Below are positions 12,501-23,196 of a stretch of 64,000 nt of DNA, piece after piece (position 1 is the stretch's first letter; each line of letters begins with the position of its first letter). Made by a program: the position numbers and the translations under genes. The notes below the pieces were generated by a model that saw only the letters and a list, made by a program, of their open reading frames with translations, was not told the origin of the DNA and did no database searches. The stretch comes from Posidonia oceanica (lineage: Eukaryota > Streptophyta > Magnoliopsida > Alismatales > Posidoniaceae): contig JAZBRS010000020.1 of NCBI GenBank assembly GCA_037176725.1, forward strand, positions 90,342,001-90,406,000, read 5' to 3'.

Positions 12501-15437
12501 TGTAGCTACGGTTGCAGAGCTGCTGGCCGGAGAAGGAGACCCGCTCGGACGGCGTTGGAGGGTCGGCGAGGTGCGCCAGACGTGCACGGAGGCCGGAGGC
12601 ATGCCGGCGAGCCATGACGGAGCTTGGAGCAGACTGGAGGAGGTGGCGGAGCTCTGTAGAGGTTCTGGAAGCAGACTGGAGGTTGGAGGCATCGACGGTG
12701 GAAATGGAGGACAGGGATGGACTCCTAGGACCTCCACGGAGCTCAGGGGATTGACGGCGAGGGACGAGCGGGCCGGAGCGACGATCGCGCACAGCGAGCT
12801 CGCCGGAGAAGACAGGTGCAAGGCGACGACGACTTTGTGCGACAGGGGGCGAAACCCAAATCTAATGGGTCGGGAAGCAGAAGAGGAAGAAAACTAAGCT
12901 ACGGGGGCGAAGAAATACCTGTTTCGATGGCCGGTGCGCTCCCTTGACGTTAGTGGCTTTAGTAGAGGTTGGCGGTGGTGGTCCAGCTGGTGCAGGCGTT
13001 CCCGGCGGCTCGCGAGGATCGGGTTCCACTCTAGGTGATGCTCTGGAGCTTTCTGGATGCTCAGACGTGAGCTTGCAGGCCGGCGGAAGAAGTTGGCTTT
13101 CTTGGGTTCGACAGAGTTTGTTGGAGGTGGGGGGAGGGTTTTGTTGCTCCTCGTACTGAGTGGAGGGCTCCGGTAGACTGTTGGGGGTCTGGTGAAGGTG
13201 AATGGAGGTCTGAATTGGACGGTGGCGCGCTGTGGAGGGAGTTGCTGATGAGGTGGATTTTGGACAGAATCTGGCGTAGGCGTTTGTTGTGGATGGTTCA
13301 GGCTGTGGTGGGTTGCTGGGTAGAAGGTCGGGGGGTCTGGAAAGCTGGGGTTTCGGTGAGTTCTGGGGAAGATTTGGAGAGAGTTTTGGGATCTGGAGAG
13401 TTGGGAATTTTGAAGTGGTGGAGATGGGTTCTGTGGAGGAATTTCAGGTGTTCAGGGGGGAAGTTTGGGTTGATGTTGGTCGTGGAAGGAGGGAGGTTGG
13501 ATTGTTGGATGTTTGGGTGTGGCTGGGGAAGGATTTTGCTGGAGTTTTGAGGGTCTTGAGGAGGTTGGGTTCTCAGGGGAAGGAAGTTGAATTTTGCAGA
13601 AGGAAGGAGGAGGAGAAGTTGTTGGCTCTCTCAGATGGCAAAAGGTGGTGAAGGAGTGGAGAAGGTGCTCGTTTTAACAAGGAGGAGCTGGAGCTGGGCG
13701 CGAGCTGTGGATTCAAATTCCACAGGTGCGGAAACTGGAGCTGAGGGCTGTGATCGGTGAGGCGACGGATGCATTAATGCCATAGAAGAGGAGGATGGAA
13801 AAGCTGAGAAAGGGTGTGAGAGGAGAGGGTGCTGTTGCTGGAGGTGATTGTGGGGGAGAATTGAATTTGAAAACGGGGAGGGAAGGCTGTTGCAGTTCGC
13901 GGGAGAAGGCAGAAGGAAGAAGAAGAAGGAAGAAGAGAAAGAAGCGAAGGAGGAGGAAGGTCGGGTCAGGTGGGCTAGGCTCGAGCTACTGAAGAAAAGA
14001 AAGAAAAAAAAGAAAGAAAGGAGGGGAGAAGGCAGGAGTGGGCCGGGCCGGACCAAAAAGGAAAAGAAAAAATAAGAAAGAAAAGGAAAGAGATGGGAAA
14101 GAAAAAGAAGAAAGAGAGAAGAAAGATTAAAATAAAATAAAAAAGGATTTGGAAATATTTTAGATTAGTTATTTTTAGGTTGAGATTTTTAAATAGGTTT
14201 TAAAGGATTGTTTTTTTCTTTAATTAATTAATTAGGGTTAGGAGGAGTTTTAGTTTTGTTTTAAGTTTTTATGATTTTTTCTCAAGTTTTTCTTTAAATT
14301 GTTTTTTAAGCTTGTTTTAAATGTTTGTTAAGTTTTTTAATTATTTTTAAGTTAAGTTTTTCTTGTTAAGTTTTTCCTCTTTTTTCTTTTTAGTTAAGTC
14401 TTTTAAATTGTTTTAAGTTTTAATTGTTTCTTTAGATTTGTTACTTGTTTCTTAGTTACTTATACTAGAGTTTTTTAATTGTTTTTCTTTCCTAGGATTT
14501 GCTTTTGATTTGTTGCTATTTTTAATAGGGTTCTTTCTTTTTGTTTGTTTTGTTATATTTTTCTTTTTGTTTGTTTTTAATAGCATTTTCCTCTTGTTTG
14601 TTTTATATATTTTTTTTAGATTGCATTCTTAGTTTTTTTTAGTTGCTTTTAGTTGGATTTTTCTTTTAATTGTTTGTCCAAGTTTTTTAATTATTTCCTT
14701 TTAAGGTTTTGATTTGTTTTTCTTTTGTTTTCCTTTTTTAATTAGAGCTTTAAAGGTTTAGTGGAAGAAAGGAAAAGGAAAGGGGGAGGAAGAAGAAAAG
14801 AAAGAAATGGAGAAAGAAAGAAGGAAGAGAGGGGAGGAAAAAAATTAAATATTAGAAAATCAAGAGATAAGATAAAAATAAAATAAAAATATAGATAAAA
14901 TATAGGAAGGAAAGATGCACAAGGTGGGTTCACTGCCAAGCAAGAAAAGGAGAGAGAAAGAAAGGAAAAGAAGGAGAATAAGGAGTATAGAGAGGAGAAA
15001 GAAAAGAATAATTTTGGAGAGAGAAAAGAATAATTTGGAGAGATGAAGGGGATAAAGGCTTGGAATTGAAGTGGGATTGGGTGAGAGTGTGACCTAGGGT
15101 TTCTAATGTTTAACCTGGGGTTTGAAGTGGAGTTTTGGAAGGTTTTTGGAAGGGTTTTGGGTGTAGAAAAAGGGAGGTTTTACCTAGGTTTTCTATGGTT
15201 TTTGGGAGTAGTTTTGGTTTGAAATTCTAAGGGTTTTTTGGAGGATTTTCTAGGTTAGGAAGGATGGATTTTCCCTATGGTTTTTTGGGTGGTTTTTGGG
15301 TTAGGAAAATGGGTGTGATTCTAGGTTTGGGTTTGGGCTTGATTTGAAGAGAAGGATGTGGTTTTGGGTCTAGGTTTTGGTTCAGAAGCTACTAGAAGGA
15401 TTCCACTGATTCAGCCTGTCAAAATGGGGTGTCTACA
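9593..15437 (-). repeat. Element C 3' LTR (5.8 kb)
   Basis: Sense start TGTAGACACCCCATTTTGAC (15437 leftwards); sense end ...GGGTTACTACA at 9593. Internal order: A/T-rich and purine-rich blocks (about 13900-15400), GC-rich island (about 12500-13780) ending in sense with the donor-like CAG|GTATTTC (12911-12921), a TGCAAT/ATGCAATTTAA-rich stretch (about 11340-12480), a second donor-like AAG|GTAAGTC (11116-11125), a 30-bp minisatellite (about 10295-10665), and the conserved terminal segment with GGTGTTAGGCACCCCC near 9970-9985. I see no gene inside. Confidence 0.85.
10295..10665 (-). repeat. 30-bp minisatellite in the C LTR
   Basis: Regular units on the plus strand of the form GCACGCAAAACGGTGCAAGA followed by AACAAAG, about twelve copies at 30-base spacing. 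The sense-strand core CCGTTTTGCGTGCC is the same as in the LTR arrays of A and B. Confidence 0.9.
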
Positions 15438-17517
15438 AATGTCCCTCCTTGAGCGAGGTCAAGCAAAGTGAGGCCGTTGCTCATGGTTGACAAGACACCC
15501 CATCTGACCGACGGGAGCAGAAAATTGCTATTGGCGTGAGTCACTTATTCGACAGATGCACCGAACGTCGTGGCTCATTGCCGCAATGCAAAATGCAGGT
15601 GCATATGGAATGTATGCAATGCATGCCAATGCTGATGCAATGCAGATGATGCTGATAATGTAATGTGGTTAATTTAGCATGCAATGTTATAAAGAAGTGT
15701 AGAATTGATGCAAAAGGATGCTAAAAGAGATTGCAATGCAGCGCAAAAATTTGACAGCTAGTCCGAACTTGCGCAACAAGGAGGGAAAGAAAAAGGGCAG
15801 CGTGTCCCCGCTTGAGGGAGCAAGCAAGCAAAAAAATGCGTGAAGGGAGAGGGGCATCCTCTCCTACCGCGGGGAGATGCGGGACTTTGTCTTCCTGGAA
15901 CAAAGTCGCACGTAGGAAGTGATAAGATATCGAACTTATCGGCCAGGGGGTGATAGTTTACGGTCCTATCAACCGGAAGCGATAGTTTACGGTCCTATCA
16001 ACCGGAAGTGATAGTTTATGGTCCTATCAACCGGAAGCGATAGTTACTGGATATCAGTTGGAAAACATGATTACGCAGGATAGTTTCGGATATCAGCCGG
16101 AGAGCGATAGTTTACGGTCCTATCAACCGGAAGTGATAATTTACGGGCCTATCAACCGAGAGCGATAGTTTACGGTCCTATCAACTGGAAGCGATAGTTT
16201 ACGGTCCTATCAACCGGAGGCGCAATCATGAGTGATAGTTACTAGATACCAGCCGAAAAACGCAAATGCCTGCGATAGTTGTGGATATCAGCCAGAGAGC
16301 AATAGTTTACGGTCCTATCAACTGGAAGTGATAGTTTACGGTCCTATCAACCGAGAGCGATAGTTTACGGTCCTATCAACTGGAAAGGGCGTTTGCGAGT
16401 GATAGTTACTGGATATCACCCATATAACTCAACTGCAGGTGATAGTTTTGGATATCAGTCAAAGATGAGTTTTGGATCATCAGCTAGAGAACGATAGTTT
16501 ATGGTCCTATCAACCGAAAGCGATAGTTTACGGTCCTATCAACCGGAAAGTGCAGTTGTGAGTGATAGTTACTGGATATCAGCCGTATAACATGATTGCG
16601 CAGGATAGTTTCGGATATCAGTTGGAGAGCGATAGTTTACAGTCCTATCAACCGGAAGCGATAGTTTACGGTGCTATCAACCGGGAGCGATAGTTTACGA
16701 TCCTATCAACCGGAAGCGCAATCATGAGTGATAGTTACTGGATATCAACCGAAAGAGTGATGAGTTTTGGATCATCAGCTAGAGAATGATAGTTTACGGT
16801 CCTATCAACTGGAAAGGGGTGATTGATTGATTGATTGATTGATAAGATATCGGACTTATCGGCCGGCAAAGGAATGGATGATAAGATATCGGACTTATTG
16901 GCCAGTAAAAGAAAGGATGATAAGATATCGGACTTATCGGTCGGCAAAAGAATAGGTGATAAGATATTGGACTTATCGACCGGCAAAAGAATGAGTGATA
17001 AGATATCGGACTTATCGGTCGGCAAATGAATGAGTTTTGCGAGAGCGGATCATCCCGTGATATCCAGGAATATCATGGGGGAAAGAGAGGGGGAATGATA
17101 CCAAGGGGCGTTCAAAAAGATGCCCCTGGTATCAGGATGATGCCAGGAGTTGGCCAGCACGTCCTTGGCATTGAAAACAAAAGGTGAAGACAAAACTAAC
17201 GCGTTTGTCAGACGAGTAGTTTGGGGTACCAGCCCCTGGAAGAAGATCCGGATGATGGTGCTCGGCGGCTTTGCTTGTTTGGATGGCATGGGTCAGCACT
17301 CGGATTGATCGAGGAGGACTTTCCTGCGGTGTTTGGCAGTAAGTTTGGCCAAGGGCCCTACAATGTGATTGATGCGATCATGCATGCATTGGAGCATACT
17401 GGAAATACAAACAGGTGGCTCAGAATGCCTTTCTATTGATAGAACTTGATTATACGCCTGTGGTAGGCCAAAAGATACAGCATAAGAACTAAACAAGAAG
17501 ACAGCTACACAGAAGCC
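15438..17517 (-). repeat. 3' region of C: polypurine tract and hairpin-module array
   Basis: Next to the LTR the sense strand has CTCAAGGAGGGACATT, the polypurine tract. At 15880-15915 the inverted repeat GACTTTG...CAAAGTC appears. From about 15935 to 16815, modules pairing GATAG with CTATC around a TTACGGTC-type loop recur every 20-30 bases, mixed with GATATC-containing variants. At 16818-16842 there is a (GATT)n run. From 16843 to 17035, six modules pair GATAAG with CTTATC. At 17125-17150 the CCTGGTATCA-type inverted repeat occurs. The order mirrors B (60250-62280) in reverse. No gene. Confidence 0.85.
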
Positions 17518-17583
17518 CTAGTCGATTCGGGCTTTCTTTGACTTTCTGGAGTCGGGTAACAGGGGAGCGCCAGGAGGTATCTC
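17518..17583 (-). pseudogene. Last codons of element C accessory ORF
   Basis: The minus strand from 17583 encodes the last ~20 codons before the TAG at 17518-17520, aligning with the end of the B accessory ORF (EIPPGA, FPDS, AKKA). The preceding part of the gene lies at 36011-37151, on the other side of element A. This split proves that A inserted into C here. Confidence 0.8.
17579..17583. repeat. Target-site duplication of element A (left)
   Basis: ATCTC directly precedes the LTR start TGTAGACACC and is repeated at 36011-36015 directly after the LTR end ...ACTACA. Joining the flanks restores continuity of the C accessory gene, which confirms the boundaries. Confidence 0.95.
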
Positions 17584-20189
17584 TGTAGACACCCCATTTT
17601 GACAGGCTGGATCGTTTGGAGCCTTCCGGTGGTTGCTGGACCCGAACCTAGACTCAAACCCACACCTTCCTCTCCTTCTTTCCCCTCAAAACAAGCCCAA
17701 ACTCAACCTAGGATTACCCCCCTTTCCCGAACCTGAAAACCCACCAAAAAGCCTGCAAAATCTCAAACCAGACCCCTCCCAAAAACCCTAGGAAACTTAG
17801 GCAAAAATACCCTTTTTCTACACCTCAAAACTCCTCCAAAACTTCCTCAGAACCAAACCAAAACTCTGGGACCAAGACTAGAAACCCTAGACCCCGCACC
17901 CGCCAAGTTTCACCCCTCTCCGAGACCTTTAAGACCCCCTTTTGCCTGAATTATCGTTTTCTCTCTCCGGGATTATCGTTTTCTCTCTCCTCTCTCTCTC
18001 CTGATTATCGTCTCTCTTTTCATCCCCTCCTTGCCCTTTTCCTAGCCTGGCTGTGGGCCCCCTTTGTACTCCTATCCCTTCCCTATCTTATCCCTATTTT
18101 TATTTTATTTTTAACATTTTCCCTGATTTTTAAAAAATCTTTTCCCTCAAACCTATCTCTTTCCCCTTTTATTCTCCTTTTTCCCCTTTTCTTCTTCTTT
18201 TTCTTTTCTTCTTCTTTCTTTTGCAAAAACCCATGAAAATCCTTAAAAATCTGTAAAACCGCAAAACATAAAAGAAACAAATCAGAATTCCAAGAAAAGC
18301 AACTAAAAAACATTAAACAAATGATTAAAAACTCAAACTTAACTAAATCAAGCTAAAAAGAAAATCAAGCTTGCAAACTAAAAAATGCAAAATAAACTAA
18401 AAGAAAATACTGTAAAATCAAGTAAAAAACTGAAATAAAGTCAGAACCTACCAAGAATAAAAACCCCACTAAAAGAATTAAAAAAACAAACCCTAAAGAA
18501 AAGAATTAAAAATCAAACAATAAAACAAGTAATTAAAGGAGGTAAAAGACTTAACCTAATAAACATAAGAAAAAAAAAACAACATAAGAACTTAATTCAA
18601 AAAAGGAAAAAGAAAATACAGTTAAAAGACTTAAAACACTTAATCAAATCAGAAAAATCCAACTAAAAAACATCAAGAAGAATTAACAAATAAAAATCAA
18701 AAACATAGTTCAAAAGACTTAAGGAAGAAAAACATAAAAGACTAGAACTAAAAAGCCCAAAACCTACTCTAATTAACATAAAAATAAATCCTAAAAATCC
18801 TAATTAACATCCTAAAATACTTAACAAGAAAACACAATTTTAAAAACAATTTAAAAAGATTTAACCAACACCTAATCAAGTGGAAAACAAATTAAAAATA
18901 AAATAAAACCCTAAAACCCTAATCAAGCCTAAAACACACTAATTAACCTAAAAACAGTCATTAAAAAATCCAATTAAACATCTAACCTGCAACCCAAGTC
19001 ATCTAATATTTTTATTTATTTTTATCTTATTTTTTCCTATTTTATTTCCCTCTTTCTTTCCATCTTTCTTTCTTTCTTCCTTTTTATCTTTTCTTTTTTC
19101 CTTACTGGGCTCACCAGCCCGTTACCCTATTTTTTCTTTTTTTTCAAACTTCAGCCCACAGCTACAGTCGGCCATCGTCTTCCTCCTTCCCTCCTCCTGC
19201 CAGTAGCTACAGTAGCCGCTGGCCTGCCATTCTGCCCTCCTGCCACCCTCTGCTCGGGCCGGACGAGCACGCGCCGAACTCCGTCCGTGCACCTGCCACC
19301 ACCCTTCCTCGGCATTCAATTGCCGCAGACCTGCAAAGCCAAGAGGAGAGGAGTCGTCAGAAATCAGGCGGAAAGGAGGGGGAATTCAGAGTGATTTGAG
19401 GAGGGGATAGAGAGGAGAAAAGAGAGAGTTCATCCCGGAAGAGAGGAGGAGATCCCAGAGTGAATCCCCAGCGAGCGAGAGCCCCGTTCTTCCTCAGAAA
19501 TCCACCAGAAGAAACCAGACCTTCCGCTCTTCCTTCCGCAGCGAACCAGAGCCCGAAACACCCCAAGAACAGCCCAGAATTCGCCCCCCAATCTCACCCA
19601 AGCCACCTGCAACCTCTCCCTTCCTTCCCATAGAGAAACCAACCCGCATTTCGCCGGAAACCTCCTGAAAACCAGCAAAACCCAGCTCCGATCCATTCCA
19701 AAATTCCCCGCACCATAGGCCGCTTCTCCTCCCCAAACTCTGCCCGGTTAGTCCCCAGAACACTACCTCCCTAAGCCACCCAACCTTCAGCCGTCTCCCC
19801 CATCGCAGACGAAACGCTTCACCACAAACACCTGCACCGATTTCTGTCCGAAATCCATTCCACCAGCAAACTTCACCTACAGCCTCCACGGACCTAACCT
19901 AACCTTCCAGAAACATCCACCCGACCTCCAGCGAGCCACCGGAATCCCCCGCTCGATCCAGAGGGCGACAGCCAGCCCCCTGACCTCAGACCACTCGCTG
20001 TGCACCCAAAACAGCCGCTTGTTCCTCCGATCGTCGAACCTCCGCTCTGGGCATTCAGAAAGCTCCGGGGGGTTGCGTGGGGTCGACCCAAACGCTCGCG
20101 AGCCACTGACGACGCCCGCACGCTCCGGACAGTCACCGCCGGCAACTGCGGAACCCACTTGGGTCGGGAGGACGCCTCAGCCATCCAAA

Positions 20190-20199
20190 CAGGTAATTT
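20190..20199 (+). promoter_or_regulatory. Splice-donor-like site in the GC-rich island of the A LTR
   Basis: ACAG|GTAATTTC, a good plant 5' splice-site match. The same site lies at 32963-32972 (A 3' LTR) and 43958-43967 (B), and CAG|GTATTTC in C (minus, 12911-12921). Splicing is not proven. Confidence 0.4.
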
Positions 20200-20587
20200 C
20201 TTCCCCCGTTAGCCTCCTTTTCCTCTTCTCCTGCTTTTCCGCCCCTCAAAAGGGGGTTTCGCGGCCGTTGTCGCGAGGTCAGCGCCGTCGCTGACCTTTC
20301 TTCCCCGACGAGCTCGACGCTCGTCCCGCCGCGCCGAGCTGCAGAACGGCTCCCCGTCAGCCGTCCTAGCTTCGCACGGCCGCCAGGACTCCGCTCACAG
20401 CCTCTGCTTCCTCTGACGTCGCTTCCTCTCGCCGGACTGTCTTCAGCTCAGTTCAGACCTCCGGCGGCTCCTCAGCTCTGCTCCAGACCACGTCGCCGCT
20501 CGCCGCACGTCCCCCGCGCTCCGCCAGGACCGGGCGGCTCTCGCCCGATGGTCCGCCTCGCCTTCAGCAGCCCCTAGCCCCCTCTGT

Positions 20588-20618
20588 CGGCCACTGGTAG
20601 CAGCTGCTACAGTGGCCG
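20588..20618. repeat. Near-perfect palindrome in A 5' LTR
   Basis: CGGCCACTG at the left pairs with CAGTGGCCG at the right, with TAGCAGCTGCTA as an inner palindrome, offset by one base. It marks the end of the GC-rich island. It is identical in the 3' LTR (33361-33391) and present with one inner change in the B LTR (44356-44387). Confidence 0.85.
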
Positions 20619-21728
20619 ATGGCCTGCAAACCACTGTGGCTTTATTTTCTTCTAACCTAGCTATTTTGCCCGAAAATTGCTTTTTTTGTTTCAGTTTCCA
20701 ATTAATTGCATTCCGGTCCTTATTTAATTAAATCTGCTATGTTTATGATCTGAAATCATGCTAAATTGCATTAAATATTTGTGTTTCTCTGTATTTGCTC
20801 TTTAGTCCTTTTACTGTGCTTTCCAGTTATAAAAACTTATGTTTCAGCCCTCCTGTTTTTAATTTTTGCATCTCAGTCCTGCAGTAGTTTATTTAATTTT
20901 AATGTGTTAAGTTTACCTTATCATATTGCATTCCAGATCCTTGTTTTTTCTCACTTCTGCTGTCTGATCCATTGCACTGTAGAACTTAGGTCTTATTTTC
21001 TTTTTTTGATTGTTGCATTGCATACTTTACCTCCTGTTTTTTCATTTTTGCATATAAGTCCATTTTAAATGCACAGTAATCATTTTGCATGCATTTTAGC
21101 TTATTGCATTGCATTTTCAACCCTGCATTTTCAAAAATTGCATGTCAGTCCATGGTCAGTGATTTCAGAGCATATTTTGCATATAAAATTGCATATTTGA
21201 CCCCTGCATGATTTAAAAATCACACATAGAGCCTTGCATCTTTCAAAAACCACGTAAAAAGACTGTTTTGCCCCTAAGTTGCATTTTAACTCCTATGCTT
21301 GCAAAAATTGCATGTAGGCCCTCCACTTGCATTCCCGGACTCCTCAGAACCCCCGTTTTCTGGAAAATTTGCATTTTAGCCCCTTTCTTTCTTCAGAAAT
21401 GCTTTTGAATCCCTGTTCTTTCCAAATTGCTTTTCTTTGTCTTTTCCTGTTTTGCATGCATTCTGCATCCATCTAATCTTGCATTTGAGCTCCCCTTTGC
21501 ATACACTAAGCACTTTTAACTCCCCTTCACTTGGGAGGACCCTCAGCACACCCCTAGGACCTCCTGAACACCTAGATCTGTTCTTCTCCCCTGTTCTGGC
21601 CCTCCTGCTCCGAAGCTACGATATCTTCCAATCCGACCGCTAGATCTCCTCAAGTAAGCTGCCCAGGCGACCGCAGCGAAGCGCTCTTCAGCATGGACCA
21701 AGCAGATCTCCGATCAGGCTCCCGGATC

Positions 21729-21739
21729 TCCAGGTATGT
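21729..21739 (+). promoter_or_regulatory. Second splice-donor-like site in the A LTR
   Basis: TCCAG|GTATGT just before the minisatellite. The equivalents are 34502-34512 (A 3' LTR), AAG|GTAAGT at 45425-45433 (B) and AAG|GTAAGT in C (minus, 11117-11125). The D copy is damaged. A donor here could remove the array and LTR tail from transcripts. Confidence 0.45.
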
Positions 21740-21774
21740 CCTCCTGAACCCCTACGTTGCATTCATTTGCATTT

Positions 21775-22520
21775 TTGCACCGTTTTGCGTGCCCTTTAGT
21801 TTTTTCGCCTCGTTTTGCGTGCTTTCAAGTTTTCCCGCTCCGTTTTGCGTGCCGCTTCTCTGTCTTGCACTGTTTTGCGTGCCCTTTAGTTTTTTCGCCT
21901 CGTTTTGCGTGCTTTCAAGTTTTCCCGCTCCGTTTTGCGTGCTGCTTCTCTGTCTTGCACCGATTTGCGTGCCCTTTAGTTTTCTCGCTCCATTTTACGT
22001 GTTTTCAAGTTTTCTCGCTCCGTTTTGCGTGACGCTTCTTTGTCTTGCACCGATTTGCGTGCCCTTTAGTTTTCCCGCTCCGTTTTGCGTGTTTTCAAGT
22101 TTTCTCGCTCCGTTTTGCGCGTCGCTTCTTTGTCTCGCACCGATTTGCGTGCCTTTTAATTTTCTCGCCTCGCTTTGCGTGTAGTCTTGTTTTCTTGCAC
22201 CGTTTTGCGTGCCGCTTCTTTGTCTTGCACCGTTTTGCGTGCCCTTCGGTTTTCTCGCCTCGTTTTGCGTGCGGTCTTGTTTTCTCGCACCGTTTCGCAT
22301 GCCCCTTCGTTTTCTCGTCTCGTCTTGCGTGCCCTTGTTTTTCTTGCCCGACTTTGCACCCTTGTTTCGTTTTCCGCACGGTTTTGCGTCCTTGTTCTGT
22401 TCCTTGCATCATCTTGCATGTCAACCTTGTTTTCGCATCTCTTCGCATTCTTGTTTCGTTCCTCGCACTGTTTTACGCTGTTTCCTCTTGCATGTCGCTT
22501 GCATTGCATGTTTTCCCGAT
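21775..22520 (+). repeat. 30-bp minisatellite in the A 5' LTR
   Basis: Units around CGTTTTGCGTGCC repeat every ~30 bases with a higher-order period near 90 (endings CCCTTTAG, GCTTTCAAG and CCGCTTCT alternate). The 3' LTR copy (34548-35340) differs by gain and loss of whole units. Open frames over it are artefacts of a 30-base (multiple-of-3) period. Confidence 0.9.
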
Positions 22521-23178
22521 GTTTTGTTTTATCGCCCGCATTTGCATATAGGGCGGTGATGCTTACTGTCCGGAGTTCTTACGAGCCAGGTCCCGCCCGG
22601 TTCGGAACACGGACAGCGTTGCTGAGCGCTTAGATTGCACGTTTACTTCCTTGCGTCGTCTTTCATCACTTAGAGCACACCTTTGAGCATTTAGATAGGC
22701 ATTCATTGGCACTTAGGCATTCAAAGTCTGCATTTCCCTGCATATGCGAGCGTAAGCCTAGAAAGACCGATTCTCGGGCGTGTCGGGGGTGCCTAACACC
22801 TTCCCCGCGCGTAACAGGAGTCCTTACCCTCTCTTGGCCCGCAATGACCATATTGCCCTTGTCCTAGGTACGAGTCACATCATTTGCATTCATTTGCATC
22901 CCATTTCTTTTGCATTGCCCTGCATTGCATCTTTTGCTTGGTTTTGCGTGATTATTCACGCATTTCCTCGGTTTTCCTCGTCTTCCGATTTAATAGACTT
23001 GGTGGCGACTCCGATTTTGTCTTATCTTCTTCTTTTCTTTCCCTTTTTCCCTCTTTTAAATGTTTTCGAGTTAGGTCTTCCTTCTCGGACATAGCCGCTA
23101 ATAGTGAGCCTGATTCCGATCGGTGCACGCGAGCTTTGGCAACGTGCATGGACGATCCGAACACTGGGATTACTATAG

Positions 23179-23196
23179 TGGCGACTCCGCTGGGGA
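23179..23196 (+). promoter_or_regulatory. Primer-binding site of element A
   Basis: TGGCGACTCCGCTGGGGA begins two bases after the LTR. Its complement matches, from memory, the 3' end of plant tRNA-Arg (...CCCCAGxGGAGTCGCCA), the primer reported for Ogre elements. A shorter copy, TGGCGACTCCG, lies inside the LTR at 23003-23013. Confidence 0.8.

Larger units (their letters stand above)
9593..17583 (-). mobile_element. Element C, left part: 3' LTR and 3' region
   Basis: Element C is inserted in the accessory ORF of D. The flanking pentamer at 9588-9592 is CATAG, with its partner beyond the window. This part contains the whole 3' LTR (9593-15437), the polypurine tract, the hairpin array and the last codons of C's accessory ORF. 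The element is then interrupted by element A and continues at 36016. Confidence 0.85.
17584..23177 (+). repeat. Element A 5' LTR (5.6 kb)
   Basis: Starts TGTAGACACCCCATTTTGAC and ends ...GGGATTACTATA. The order is: C-rich start with many CCCTA/AAACCC words (17584-17940); pyrimidine block (17940-18230); A-rich block (about 18240-19000); pyrimidine block; GC-rich island (about 19140-20640) ending with a near-palindrome at 20588-20618; a stretch of TTGCATTTTAGTCC-like words (20640-21500); a donor-like CAG|GTATGT at 21731-21739; a 30-bp minisatellite (21775-22520); and a conserved terminal segment with GGGGGTGCCTAACACC (22785-22800). No gene is recognised. Confidence 0.93.

Noticed and set aside
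15930..16815. CRISPR-like regular repeats with spacers
   Set aside because: Eukaryotic retroelement context, variable spacing, repeats themselves are inverted repeats of a 3' UTR, and no cas genes.
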